This document shows, piece after piece, positions 17,601-24,551 of a stretch of 64,000 nucleotides of DNA (position 1 is its first letter; the number at the start of each line of letters is the position of its first letter). A model generated the notes under the pieces. It was given only the letters and a program-made list of their open reading frames with translations. It was not told where the DNA came from and ran no database searches. The translations under genes were made by a program, and so were the position numbers. The stretch covers positions 1-64,000 of the forward strand of contig NZ_RQVQ01000013.1 of the NCBI RefSeq assembly GCF_003865405.1, in the 5' to 3' direction. This stretch comes from Paenimyroides tangerinum (GTDB taxonomy: Bacteria; Bacteroidota; Bacteroidia; Flavobacteriales; Flavobacteriaceae).

Positions 17601-17738
17601 TTTCAAAACCGCTTCATAAGCATCTTTTACATTTCCTTTAGATTCTGTTTCATAAACTTTATTCCATTGTTTTTGGTAATTCTGAGAAGTAACAGATAAA
17701 GAAGTAAAAAGCAAAAAAAGTAAGAATAGTTTTTTCAT
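11619..17738 (-). CDS. Alpha-2-macroglobulin family protein 2 with inserted carboxypeptidase-regulatory-like domain
   Basis: This 2039-residue paralog of the neighbour has a signal peptide (ending SVTSQ), the same helical N-terminal region (NYQKQWNKVYETES) and MG domains from DRGLYRSGQEVYFKA (about 556). A full carboxypeptidase-regulatory-like beta domain spans about 1155-1244 (GRVFSRDYGDNIPGATLLVV, DTDGNGYFRL, VIYLGFKPL) and is followed by LNDIVIDTYRT, the type of linker seen before TonB plugs. The A2M core starts at RKNLSETAFFYP (1275). The thioester CSEQ has Cys1506. The N-terminal halves of the two paralogs are strongly diverged, but the C-terminal halves are close even in DNA. It has its own promoter and terminator. 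The target protease or ligand is unknown. Confidence 0.93.
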   Translation of the reverse strand: MKKLFLLFLLFTSLSVTSQNYQKQWNKVYETESKGNVKDAYEAVLKIEKKAQKKNNQDELIKTFLFKAKYENILLDNQHSDFFTEINKQIKNENGNSVYFYNYIKAVYLAAYFDKYQSDIQRRGDDKSLKSDGDFKEWNQRDFINALTDLYNQTFSNPRKLEVIPLSDFKKVIDDYESSKQENVYEFLLEKWMLLPLSQLYINTEPSHFEVYSNYNDSFLTYDLSENYDVRLQAYQTLEKYYKHKKNQYQYERVKFMRFQYNFLLDDLNVLDALIANSFTNEIKNKYRLEKLSYLLENANKKENPTYYKQAIELIDTLKTQKFSKEILDMIIAQENYIKSKRLLIFNEPTLYNNQHNKILVDFKNIDTLYNFAYKVEDLQTFNKLKSDSLYFDYIKSHKPFQILETAIPNHGDYNINTTEVLLPDFSQGYYVLVSSYEKNVTENTASVRFNPFVVSDVFIVYKVFDDFFELQLLNRKTGKPLPETTISVFEERYVTDENGFVKMKMFEEEFDRNANYDVFVFTDDFIYQETFKGKDFYFYDNNSDDDEKHIMSFIYTDRGLYRSGQEVYFKAILVETNDGINRRAVKDLRVNVDLRDSNYSVVSNLELKTNDFGSVSGKFVIPKNVDDGSFEISISEPDELTKAEEKLWVTIDLEHNYAYFEVAEYKRNTYEVKFNPYQENIKIGETIIISGSVKSYTQASIANAKVTITASYWLHDDNYNSKTANYPNIEIFTDANGNFEFPFTFVKDSLSINRIINVIKYYFHAEVVDESGEVREDRLQINYDVKPFTFKYIPESNSFYKNRDKFEVEIVTSTVNGKFVPTKGKVKVFKRSGSKKFQLETLWMKPTEQIIDSVTLADKFPYQSYVYDFEPKVPKLIFEQEYTTKENEKFVLNDQLFDLGEYYLQFIPNDTLFTPAKHNFNFSVLDYTYHRSVSVEIDEEKSLRSKKLQLKIFSKVPEVYANLDLNYLGNQNKSFIIHLKQGENLVELPIDIENRDIKFKSNLYFVYENRLFNEFVDISFPYKKDYSTIKTEIVHLNDKLNPGEDYNWKLKVSNQNKPKEKIEVLASMYDFSLDEIHSERWDPFYFYNYGNTNLPEIRNSLYNFFEPSFYALAMPINILYNRSLISKTDFNWFGFDFFDKTISKEFVSKTKLNTVAGEISGRVFSRDYGDNIPGATLLVVGTTNGVDTDGNGYFRLKAKQGDIISVIYLGFKPLKFIVSGDYFEIPLEEEDSLELNDIVIDTYRTMPNYPDVEVNQKNKTMANVLDAHANIKARKNLSETAFFYPNLYPNDKGEVEIKFRAPEALTKWKLKTLANDKHGNSNYFAHLAYTQRNVMIQPNMPRFVRETDEVELKARVSNTTNSNLKATALLRLFNTITGEDLTNQIIKTEALIPVAIQANSSNSVSWQVQVPKNVEGLQYRISVQSDNFTDAEESIIPVLSNRELVTETVPIWQLGNETKKYELTNLLKNESSSLENHQLKIDVSNNATWLMMQSLPYLYEYPYDCSEQLFAKYYAYAIAAYILETNEPIQKLVAAWRENPKSKFEENEELNQILNQDLPWLKDLMSDDEKKAQFVSFFDEQSLLQKVDKIEDVLIERQTQSGGLPWFDGGEASNYITNHILVTAAKLKKLGIQPSFIATDNETKFINKANTYLDTRFNDLFTKEKEATSFEIIDYALVKSYYADVFSTPEKNKLRIDKRLAELRNDWITLPLYHKAKLILIANRKGDYQWANEIANQLEQTAVLDETYGLFWRENVSKHYFYYNEAEVQALIVEAFKEMKKPQETINKLNAWLISRKTQNSWETTKATTEALYAILLGEDSKEISKETIKIKVGNEKINTAKNKDVSLEEAVGMFSYRWLGKQIKPEMGKIEVENKTSKPVFGGIYWQYFQDLNQIKQSQDGVLNINRTYYSQNKSGNWEPITTKTKLELGQKVKVQLQIEAKRDLSYIHLKDNRPATFEPLDVLSQYHYKEGMVYYQTNKDASTNFFFDHLSKGNHKLEYEVRLNNIGSFTSGISTIQSMYAPAHSAHASGGKVEVQ

Positions 17739-17757
17739 ACATTGGTTTTATTTTTAC

Positions 17758-17788
17758 TAAATATAGTAAAAGCCAATGAGTTATCAAA
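17758..17788 (-). promoter_or_regulatory. Promoter of A2M gene 2
   Basis: On the minus strand TTTG (complement of 17785-17788), a spacer of exactly 19 bases and TATATTTA (complement of 17758-17765) match the Bacteroidota TTTG-N19-TAnnTTTG form, with the last base changed. It lies 20 bases before the ATG at 17738, so the leader is short. Confidence 0.65.
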
Positions 17789-17810
17789 ACTAAGTTTTTC
17801 TATCTTTTGG

Positions 17811-17863
17811 GCAATCCTTCCACTGCGTTTCAGGTCGGGCTGTACGCACTCGCTTTTCGCAAA
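17811..17863. repeat. 5'-flank repeat of A2M gene 2 (53 bp)
   Basis: Second copy of the GC-rich sequence found at 10555-10607. Similarity continues toward the gene through the promoter region to about 17786. Placed between prfB and the A2M gene, it marks the far edge of the duplicated unit. Confidence 0.88.
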
Positions 17864-17872
17864 ATATTTAAA

Positions 17873-17907
17873 CAAAAAAAATCGGTCAGCTACTAACTGA
17901 CCGATTT
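17873..17907 (-). terminator. Terminator of prfB
   Basis: AAATCGGTCAG and CTGACCGATTT form an 11-bp stem around a seven-base loop with a T run on the minus strand, directly after the prfB stop at 17909. Confidence 0.85.
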
Positions 17908-17908
17908 A

Positions 17909-19007
17909 TTATTTCTCTTCTTTTTGTCCCATCATCATTAAAAAGGCTTTCAAGAACGGTTCAAGATTTCCGTTCATTACGCTGTCCACATCACTTGTTT
18001 CGTGTTGTGTTCGTACGTCTTTGACCAATTTATATGGATGCATTACGTAATTTCTAATTTGTGAACCCCATTCAATTTTCATTTTATTGGCTTCAATTTC
18101 ATCGCGTTTCGCTTGTCGTTTTTTCAACTCAATTTCGAATAATTGCGATTTCAGTAATTGCATTGCTTTGGTTTTATTATCGAGCTGAGAACGTGTTTCA
18201 GAGTTTTCAATAATGATTCCGGTAGGGTGGTGGCGTAAACGAACCGCGGTTTCCACCTTGTTTACATTTTGACCTCCAGCACCCGAAGAACGCATGGTTT
18301 CCCAAGAAATATCCGATGCCGAAATTTCGATTTCGATCGTATCATCAGCCAACGGATAAACGTAAACTGAAGCAAATGAAGTATGACGTTTGGCGTTGCT
18401 ATCAAAGGGTGAAATTCGCACCAAACGGTGAACTCCATTTTCGCCTTTTAGATATCCAAAGCCATATTCTCCTTCAAATTCTAAAGTCACGGTTTTAACT
18501 CCAGTAACTTCACCTTCTTGGAAGTTTAATTCTTTGATTTTGTAACCGTTTTTTTCGCCCCACATCAAATACATACGCATCAACATCGCAGCCCAATCAC
18601 AACTTTCGGTACCTCCAGCACCGGCTGTAATTTGTAAAACGGCACTCATACTGTCACCTTCGTCTGAAAGCATATTCTTGAATTCCAAATCTTCGATGGT
18701 ATTCAAAGCGTTATCGTATTGCTCGGTAACTTCTTCTTCAGAAATTTCTCCTTCAGCAAAAAACTCCAAACCAATTTGAAGTTCTTCGATTTCGGCTGTA
18801 GCCTGATTGAAACCTTCGACCCATTTTTTCTTTGAACGAATATTTTTTACAATCGCTTCTGCTTCTTTGGCATTGTTCCAAAAATCAGGAGCATAGGTTT
18901 TTTCTTCTTCGTTTGTAATCTCGATTAATTTCTTATCGATGTCAAAGATACCTCCTTAACGCACCAAGGCGATCTATAAGGCTTTTGACCTGTTCTGTTG
19001 TAATCAT
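17909..19007 (-). CDS. prfB: Peptide chain release factor 2 (programmed +1 frameshift)
   Basis: RF2 ends translation at UGA and UAA. The first frame runs from the ATG at 19007 for 21 codons to a UGA at 18944-18942. Reading then slips +1 on CTT-TGA-C (18943 is the first base of the new frame) and continues to 17909, giving about 365 residues, the same length as E. coli RF2. The upstream AGGAGGTAT just before the slip site is the stimulatory Shine-Dalgarno-like element. RF2 motifs are intact: SPF (VRISPFDSN), which reads UGA, and GGQ ([13 protein letters not shown]), which triggers hydrolysis. Annotation from a conventional ORF would start falsely at 18769 and lose the first fifth of the protein. 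The gene stands alone and has its own terminator. Confidence 0.96.
18938..18957 (-). promoter_or_regulatory. prfB +1 frameshift site
   Basis: On the minus strand the order is TTAAGGAGG, TAT, CTT, TGA, C. The AGGAGG pairs with the anti-Shine-Dalgarno of 16S rRNA three bases before the slippery CTT. When RF2 is scarce, the slow UGA favours the +1 shift, so the gene controls itself. The site is notable because Shine-Dalgarno pairing is little used elsewhere in this window. Confidence 0.93.
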
Positions 19008-19097
19008 TTTTTTAGTTTTCACAAAAATAAGGATTTATAAATGGGAATGAAATTAATTTCAACAGAATAATTGTAACTTTATCTAAACTTTAGAATT

Positions 19098-19499
19098 ATG
19101 AAGAAAATCATCTTATTAATTTGTTTTTACTTTGGAATTTTGTCTTGTGCTTCGCAAGCTGAAAAGTCTTCAAGTGATAAAGGAATTTCAAAAATCGAAA
19201 ACGGAAAAATCACTATTTCAAATCCCGAATTGGAATACGAAGTAATCATTTTCGATGCCGGATTTGAATCTTGGTTGCAAACTCGTGGAAAGCAACGAGG
19301 TTATTATGATTTAGCTTATTTGGAAAACAAGAATCGCGTTTGGGTAAATTCGTGGAACAGTCGCAGTCGTGCTGGAAAGGCTGGATATGATTACACGATT
19401 GATTATCATTCAAATGTGAATTACGGTTTTGAAGTAAATTATATGTTATTTAACTATTTATTGTATTGGCAAGAGACCAATAACATTCGTTTAAATTAA
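19098..19499 (+). CDS. Small lipoprotein (DUF6146-like)
   Basis: This 133-residue protein has a lipoprotein signal (FGILSC, Cys17). The mature part includes NPELEYEVIIFDAGFESWLQ, the ARxK-like RGKQRGYYDLAYLENKNRVW and a tyrosine/asparagine-rich end (GFEVNYMLFNYLLYWQETNN). This pattern is conserved in Flavobacteriia and I assign it to DUF6146, whose function is not known. It is followed 41 bases later by a two-helix membrane protein. It is probably anchored in a membrane facing the periplasm. Family name is from memory and moderately sure; lipoprotein status is clear. Confidence 0.72.
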   Translation: MKKIILLICFYFGILSCASQAEKSSSDKGISKIENGKITISNPELEYEVIIFDAGFESWLQTRGKQRGYYDLAYLENKNRVWVNSWNSRSRAGKAGYDYTIDYHSNVNYGFEVNYMLFNYLLYWQETNNIRLN

Positions 19500-19540
19500 T
19501 CTTTCTTTGTATATTTGCGTAGAATTATTTTAAATAAGAA

Positions 19541-19855
19541 ATGGCTAGCTTAAAAGAACGTTGGGGCGTAACCTCAAATTTTCAAATCGTAATTATTTTT
19601 ATTGTGTTTGCAATTACAGGTTCTACTTCTGCTTGGATAACCAAACCAATTTTGGAATTTTTAGGAATCACAAAAGAAGATTTTCATATTGTTCCGTATT
19701 GGATTCTTAGAATTGTTTTGATCTTACCTGTTTATAAAGTTATTTTAATTATTGTAGGAACCATTTTTGGACAACATACTTTCTTTTGGAATTTTGTTAA
19801 GAAAATGCTCTTTAGAATGAAATTGGGTTTTCTGTATGGAAAACAAACGAAATAA
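19541..19855 (+). CDS. Two-helix inner membrane protein (DUF6787-like)
   Basis: This 104-residue protein has two hydrophobic segments (about 18-36, FQIVIIFIVFAITGSTSAW, and about 55-75, VLILPVYKVILIIVGTIFG) and a basic C-terminus with FFWNFVKKMLFRM. WGV near the start and FWNFVKKML are the conserved landmarks that I recognise as a Bacteroidota-only family (DUF6787). No function is known. A TATATTTG box at 19510-19517 may give it its own promoter, although no convincing -33 is seen. It is followed by a strong terminator at 19861. Confidence 0.72.
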   Translation: MASLKERWGVTSNFQIVIIFIVFAITGSTSAWITKPILEFLGITKEDFHIVPYWILRIVLILPVYKVILIIVGTIFGQHTFFWNFVKKMLFRMKLGFLYGKQTK

Positions 19856-19860
19856 AAAAA

Positions 19861-19890
19861 GTCATCTGAGAATTCAACAGATGACTTTTT
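19861..19890 (+). terminator. Intrinsic terminator
   Basis: GTCATCTG and CAGATGAC pair around a nine-base loop followed by five T; an A run on the other side may allow action in both directions. It closes the two-gene unit ending at 19855. Confidence 0.8.
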
Positions 19891-20099
19891 ACTGTTTTTA
19901 AGTGTTGTATAGAATCAAGTTTTATTTTTAACTATTCAAAAACTAATGAAAAAAAATAGTGTTTTCGTAATTTTTAAAATCTAAAAATATATATGTAACG
20001 AAAATTTAATTAGAAGTTTATATTAAAACCGATTTAATATTTTATATTTATCATACCTATTAAATAACTATATTTGTCTAATAAAAGAATGCATTACCT

Positions 20100-21053
20100 A
20101 TGAGTTTTTTCAAACGTTTATTTTCATCAGAAAAAAAAGAAACTTTAGACAAAGGTTTAGAGAAATCAAAGACTAGTTTTTTCTCTAAATTATCTAAGGC
20201 TGTAGCCGGCAAATCTAAAGTTGATGATGAGGTTTTAGACAATTTAGAAGATATTTTAATTTCGTCTGATGTTGGAGTAAATACGACTTTAAAAATCATT
20301 ACACGAATTGAAGAGCGTGTTTCACGTGACAAATATTTAGGAACTGATGAATTAAACCAAATTCTTCGTGAAGAAATTTCGGCATTATTATCTGAAACAA
20401 AATCTGGAGAAAGTACCGAATTTGATATTCCAAAAGACAAAAAACCATACGTGATTATGGTGGTTGGCGTAAATGGAGTAGGGAAGACAACAACTATTGG
20501 AAAGTTGGCTCATCAATTTAAGAAAGCTGGATATAGTGTTGTTCTTGGAGCGGCAGATACGTTCCGTGCAGCAGCAATTGACCAATTACAAATTTGGGCA
20601 GATCGCGTTGGAGTTCCAATCGTTCGTCAACAAATGGGAAGTGATCCTGCTTCGGTTGCATTTGATACTTTGGAATCGGCTGTTGCTCAAAAAGCAGATG
20701 TTGTAATCATTGATACTGCGGGACGTTTACATAACAAAGTTGGTTTGATGAACGAGCTTTCGAAAGTAAAACGTGTAATGCAAAAAGTTTTAGTTGATGC
20801 TCCTCACGATGTTTTGTTGGTTTTGGATGGTTCAACTGGTCAAAATGCGTTTGAACAAGCAAAACAATTTACAGCGGCTACAGAAGTTTCTGCTTTAGCA
20901 GTTACCAAATTAGATGGAACGGCAAAAGGCGGTGTTGTAATTGGAATTTCTGACCAATTCCAGATTCCAGTAAAATACATCGGAGTTGGAGAAGGAATTG
21001 AAGACTTACAAGTTTTTAATAAATATGAATTTGTTGATTCGTTTTTTAAATAA
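20100..21053 (+). CDS. ftsY: Signal recognition particle receptor FtsY
   Basis: FtsY docks ribosome-nascent chain-SRP complexes at the inner membrane and hydrolyses GTP with Ffh. The 317-residue protein is short because the acidic A domain of proteobacterial FtsY is missing; a basic amphipathic start ([16 protein letters not shown]) likely takes the membrane role. The N domain covers about 20-105. The GTPase G domain shows GVNGVGKT (123-130), DTFRAAA (153-159), DTAGRL (205-210) and TKLDG (269-273), and ends with the GVGE and F-V-DS-FF motif. Its stop overlaps the ATG of the following lipoprotein gene by one base, so the genes form an operon. Confidence 0.96.
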   Translation: MSFFKRLFSSEKKETLDKGLEKSKTSFFSKLSKAVAGKSKVDDEVLDNLEDILISSDVGVNTTLKIITRIEERVSRDKYLGTDELNQILREEISALLSETKSGESTEFDIPKDKKPYVIMVVGVNGVGKTTTIGKLAHQFKKAGYSVVLGAADTFRAAAIDQLQIWADRVGVPIVRQQMGSDPASVAFDTLESAVAQKADVVIIDTAGRLHNKVGLMNELSKVKRVMQKVLVDAPHDVLLVLDGSTGQNAFEQAKQFTAATEVSALAVTKLDGTAKGGVVIGISDQFQIPVKYIGVGEGIEDLQVFNKYEFVDSFFK

Positions 21054-21472
21054 TGAAAAATATATTAAAATTAATTCCGGTTGCGCTTTTGATTATTTCT
21101 TGTAATTCAAAAGTTTCTCCTGAAGAGTTGAATAAAATAAATGGTTATTGGGAAGTTACACTTGTTGAAACTCCAGATGGCGAAGAAAAAGAATACGGTA
21201 TGTCAACTTCTGTAGATTATATCGAATTGAAAGATAATTCAGGTTTTCGTCAAAAAGTAGTTCCGCAAATCGATGGAAAATATCTTACTAATGATGTAAA
21301 AGAATTGATTACAGTTAAAGATTCTGCCTCTGCAACTTATTTGGTTTATAAAACTGATTATGCAAATTGGACAGAAGAATTGGTGAAAGTTTCTGACGAA
21401 GTTTTAGTTGTCAAAAACGATCAAGATTTTATTTATCATTACAAACGTTTCGAACCTATTAAAATTGAATAA
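21053..21472 (+). CDS. Lipocalin-like lipoprotein
   Basis: This 139-residue protein has a lipobox (LIISC, Cys17). The mature part begins NKINGYWEVTLVET and runs as short beta strands to FIYHYKRFEP, which is the layout of the small lipocalin-like lipoproteins of Bacteroidota. It is joined to ftsY by a TAATG overlap and to DUF721 in the same way at its end. The close coupling with ftsY suggests constitutive, low-level expression rather than a shared pathway. No ligand is known. It may instead be another beta-sandwich fold; the lipoprotein call is firm, the fold call is tentative. Confidence 0.65.
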   Translation: MKNILKLIPVALLIISCNSKVSPEELNKINGYWEVTLVETPDGEEKEYGMSTSVDYIELKDNSGFRQKVVPQIDGKYLTNDVKELITVKDSASATYLVYKTDYANWTEELVKVSDEVLVVKNDQDFIYHYKRFEPIKIE

Positions 21473-21786
21473 TGTCAAAAAAATTTAACCCCAATAGTCG
21501 TATTAAAGAAGAAACTTCAATAAGCGATGTTTTGAAGGTTTTTATTCAAGGAAATAAACTCGAAGCAGGTATTGATAAATTAAATGTCAAAGAAGCTTGG
21601 ATTAATTTATTAGGTCCTGGAATTGCAAATTACACTTTAGATGTTGTTCTGAAAAATAATACGCTTTATGTTGCTTTATCTTCTGCGGTTTTAAGAGAAG
21701 AGTTAAGTTACGGAAAAGACAAAATCATTAAGATGATTAATGAAGAGCTTCGAAAAGATGTTGTGAAAGAAATAATATTAAGATAA
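21472..21786 (+). CDS. DUF721 / DciA-like protein
   Basis: This 104-residue protein belongs to DUF721, the family that contains DciA, a predicted or demonstrated loader of the replicative helicase DnaB in bacteria that lack DnaC. The KH-like core is visible: VKEAWINLLGPGIANYT, LYVALSSAVLREELSYG and IIKMINEELRKDVVKEI. N-terminal ISDVLKVFIQGNKLEAGI is the typical first helix. The start shares one base with the preceding stop (TAATG). A DciA role is inferred from the family; this short form lacks the long C-terminal extension seen in some proteobacterial members. Confidence 0.8.
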   Translation: MSKKFNPNSRIKEETSISDVLKVFIQGNKLEAGIDKLNVKEAWINLLGPGIANYTLDVVLKNNTLYVALSSAVLREELSYGKDKIIKMINEELRKDVVKEIILR

Positions 21787-21787
21787 A

Positions 21788-21818
21788 AAAGATTTGTATA
21801 TGCAAATCTTTTTTTTTG
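21788..21818 (+). terminator. Terminator of the ftsY operon
   Basis: AAAGATTTG and CAAATCTTT pair around TATATG, followed by a run of T. It begins two bases after the DUF721 stop. Confidence 0.85.
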
Positions 21819-21873
21819 TATATTGCTGTTAATTTTTAGAATAAATTATTATATTTATTAAAAATTTCACGAT

Positions 21874-23370
21874 ATGATAAAAAAAGTACTTTCAATTGCC
21901 ACTTTGTGTTTTGCTTTAAGTTTACAAACACAAGTAAATGCTCAGAATTTAAAGTCTGAAGCTAAGTTTTGGGTAAAAGGTTCAGATGCAAAATCTGTTG
22001 TAAATTTGAACGGAAATTATCCATTGTCAGAAGATAATCAAGGTGCAATTATGGCACAACTTGGCGATAATCATTCAAATTTCTATATTGTATTTCAATC
22101 TTTCGATTCACATTCTGTTGATTTGGCAGATTTGAATATGAAATGTTACCAACAAAAAATTACAACTCAAAATATAAACCCTCAGAGTTTAGATGTTCCG
22201 TTGATGGAAAAAATTCAATCAGGAGCGATTCTTAAATATGGTTTTAATTTAGGTAATTATAAAGTTACTGATGAGTTTATGTTGGTAAACAATGTAAAAG
22301 ATAGAACCTATATTTACGAGATTATTTATATGAATAAAGAGTTTACGGATATTGATCACAAATATTTACAAACTTATCTTTCTTTGAAATATGGAATTTC
22401 TTTAATCGATAACAATAATTATTTATCTAACCAAAATGTGGTTTTGTGGGACAATTCTTATGCTCCAGAATTCAATAAAAATATCATTGGTTTAGGTAAA
22501 TCTAATTTCTATGATTTTAGTAAAAATTCTTCAACAAACTCTGTAGATAAATTGTTGTCGATTTCTTCAAATACTTTAAGAAATGAAGAATATCTTTTGA
22601 TCGGAAATAATGCTAAAAGTAATCGTTTTGAAAATAAAGGAAGCGAGATGGTTTTAGAAAAAACGTATTTAGCTCAAACAGCATCAGGAAGTGAAGAAGT
22701 TGCTACATTGAGTTTTAATACTTCATTATTAGAGAATTTCGATGCTTCAAAAACGGTTTATTTAACCATCAATGGAGAAACTAAAATAAAAGGAAATGTC
22801 GATAAAAATGCAATTGTTTTTAATGATGTGATTTTGAATGGAAAGGATTTACTTTCTGTTTCTTATGATTTATCATCAGTTAAAGCTGATTTAGCAGATG
22901 CATGGTTCTTGAATGATCGTGGTGAAATCACTATCAAACCAGAAATCAAAGCTGATAAAAAATCGGATTACACGGTTGCTTGGTATTTCAATGATAAATT
23001 AGTTTCAAACAAAGAAAATTTACCAACAAATAAAACTGGAGTTTATGAAATGAGAGTTACTTCTAATAATGTAACAAACTCATATCAAACAAATGTTTAT
23101 AGTAAAATTGATGGAAAAATTTCTAACGAAATCACAGTTTATCCAAACCCAGTTTCAGCTGGAGAAGATTTTAAAATTTCTTACAATCTAACTTCTGAAT
23201 CAAATGTTGAATTATACGTTTATCAAATGAACGGAAAGCTTGTTGATCAACGTACTTTAGGACGCTTTAATCAAAATGAATTCAATTATAAATTAGATAC
23301 TTCTGGAGTTTATATTTTAATTTCAAAAATTGACGGTAAAGCAAATATTAATAAAATTATAGTAAAATAA
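21874..23370 (+). CDS. T9SS substrate with C-terminal type A sorting domain
   Basis: This 498-residue protein is exported by Sec (signal peptide 1-23, NAQ) and then by the type IX system. The C-terminal about 80 residues are a type A sorting domain: YPNPVSAGEDFKISYNL, VELYVYQMNGKLV, then TSGVYILISKIDGK and the end KIIVK. The middle has LQTYLSLKYGISLIDNNNYL and NVVLWDNSYAPEFNKNIIGL, which match a repeat-like domain common in gliding-bacteria cell-surface proteins (DUF8202-like). No catalytic motif is seen. It is probably released or anchored at the cell surface. It has its own terminator shared with the convergent gene. Confidence 0.85.
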   Translation: MIKKVLSIATLCFALSLQTQVNAQNLKSEAKFWVKGSDAKSVVNLNGNYPLSEDNQGAIMAQLGDNHSNFYIVFQSFDSHSVDLADLNMKCYQQKITTQNINPQSLDVPLMEKIQSGAILKYGFNLGNYKVTDEFMLVNNVKDRTYIYEIIYMNKEFTDIDHKYLQTYLSLKYGISLIDNNNYLSNQNVVLWDNSYAPEFNKNIIGLGKSNFYDFSKNSSTNSVDKLLSISSNTLRNEEYLLIGNNAKSNRFENKGSEMVLEKTYLAQTASGSEEVATLSFNTSLLENFDASKTVYLTINGETKIKGNVDKNAIVFNDVILNGKDLLSVSYDLSSVKADLADAWFLNDRGEITIKPEIKADKKSDYTVAWYFNDKLVSNKENLPTNKTGVYEMRVTSNNVTNSYQTNVYSKIDGKISNEITVYPNPVSAGEDFKISYNLTSESNVELYVYQMNGKLVDQRTLGRFNQNEFNYKLDTSGVYILISKIDGKANINKIIVK

Positions 23371-23381
23371 GAGTAGTAAGT

Positions 23382-23418
23382 AAAAAGGCGAGGTTTTCAA
23401 AAACCTCGCCTTTTTTTA
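23382..23418. terminator. Bidirectional terminator
   Basis: A perfect hairpin, AAGGCGAGGTTTT with AAAACCTCGCCTT, has A and T runs on both sides. It serves the T9SS protein (ending 23370) and the convergent gene (ending 23416). The AACCTCGC core recalls the type B hairpins in the A2M spacer. Confidence 0.88.
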
Positions 23419-24429
23419 TAATGTATCGTTTTTATCTCTATTGATAATATCGAATTCTTTCTTGTACATTTCATGTCTTGGATCAAACTCGTCAATTGCT
23501 AAACAATTTTTTTCATAAGTTCTAATGATTTCCAAAAGATCAAATTCATATAGCTCTAAATATAAATCCGCTGTAGCTTTTTTACGATCCTTACGAATAA
23601 TTTTTTTGAAATTCTTAGTGTTTTTAATTAATGTTTTATTGTATTGAATAGCAGCTTTTTTTCGTTCTGATTTGTCTTCAATGCGTGCAATGTAAAATTT
23701 GTCTATTAATTCTTTTGTTTCAGGACAGTCGCCAAATAATTCATAAACGGTATTGAAATTTTTGTTGTTTTTTCTTTTTGATCTACGTTCTGCTTTTTTG
23801 GCAGAATATGTTTTTTCTTCTTCAATATAACCTTTTCCTAAAGATAAATTTTTCTGTTTATTTTCTATCATTAAATTAGCTACAGCATCTGGAGTTCCTA
23901 ACTCAAAAAGAAACAAATGAAATGAGAGTAATTTTCTTACTGGGTAAATAGTGCCATAAGTATTAATGACTTTTCCCTTTGTTAATGATGGAACTAAAAA
24001 AGTTTCTACCTTTTTTTTCTTTTTCCCGTAAAAGTTTTCACCACTCAGAGCTACGAATTCGGTAGTTCTTGTTCCTCCTTTTTTAGTAGTTTGACTAATT
24101 ATAACTCGATCTAACTCTTCAACTGGAATTTTTTCAAATTTTTTAGCTCCATTTGGTTTTACTTTGATGTTATCGGTTGTACCACCTCGTCCGTTCCAGA
24201 AAAAGTTTGTGACATCTCTGTTAAATAGTGCTTTAAAATTGATTAATGGATCAACTCTTTCAAAAGTTGGGCTTGTATAAAAGTTTTTTACATTTCCGTT
24301 TATTTTAGAACCATTTTTTTTAATTACTGTTCCAGTTTTTTTTGTTCTCGAATTGCTTTGTGCATCAGAGTTTGTTGAGTAAAAAAGTGTTAAAAAGGAA
24401 AAAAAGAATAATATGGTAGTTTTTTTCAT
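23416..24429 (-). CDS. Basic secreted protein of unknown function
   Basis: This 337-residue protein has a signal peptide (1-23, SDAQ) and is strikingly lysine-rich. Visible parts are TGTVIKKNGSKINGNVKNFY, a pattern often found in proteins that read as surface-associated beta domains, and basic coiled helices in the second half (KKAERRSKRKNNKNFNT, KNTKNFKKIIRKDRKKA). FGDCPETKELIDKFY may be a conserved acidic pocket. I do not recognise a family. It converges on the T9SS substrate gene and shares its terminator. It may bind envelope polymers or nucleic acid; that is speculation from charge alone. Confidence 0.7.
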   Translation of the reverse strand: MKKTTILFFFSFLTLFYSTNSDAQSNSRTKKTGTVIKKNGSKINGNVKNFYTSPTFERVDPLINFKALFNRDVTNFFWNGRGGTTDNIKVKPNGAKKFEKIPVEELDRVIISQTTKKGGTRTTEFVALSGENFYGKKKKKVETFLVPSLTKGKVINTYGTIYPVRKLLSFHLFLFELGTPDAVANLMIENKQKNLSLGKGYIEEEKTYSAKKAERRSKRKNNKNFNTVYELFGDCPETKELIDKFYIARIEDKSERKKAAIQYNKTLIKNTKNFKKIIRKDRKKATADLYLELYEFDLLEIIRTYEKNCLAIDEFDPRHEMYKKEFDIINRDKNDTL

Positions 24430-24551
24430 TGGAGAAATTTTCGGTTATTTGATGGCAAATATAAAAGAAAAATGTTAGGTTTTTAAATACTTTAAAAATT
24501 TTTAAATGATTGGTTTTTTGTATTTTTGATAACTCTATTAAAAGTATCTAA

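Noticed and set aside
18769..18769. Start of prfB at 18769 as a simple ORF would suggest
   Set aside because: It removes the first fifth of RF2; the frameshift at 18944-18942 gives the complete protein of about 365 residues.
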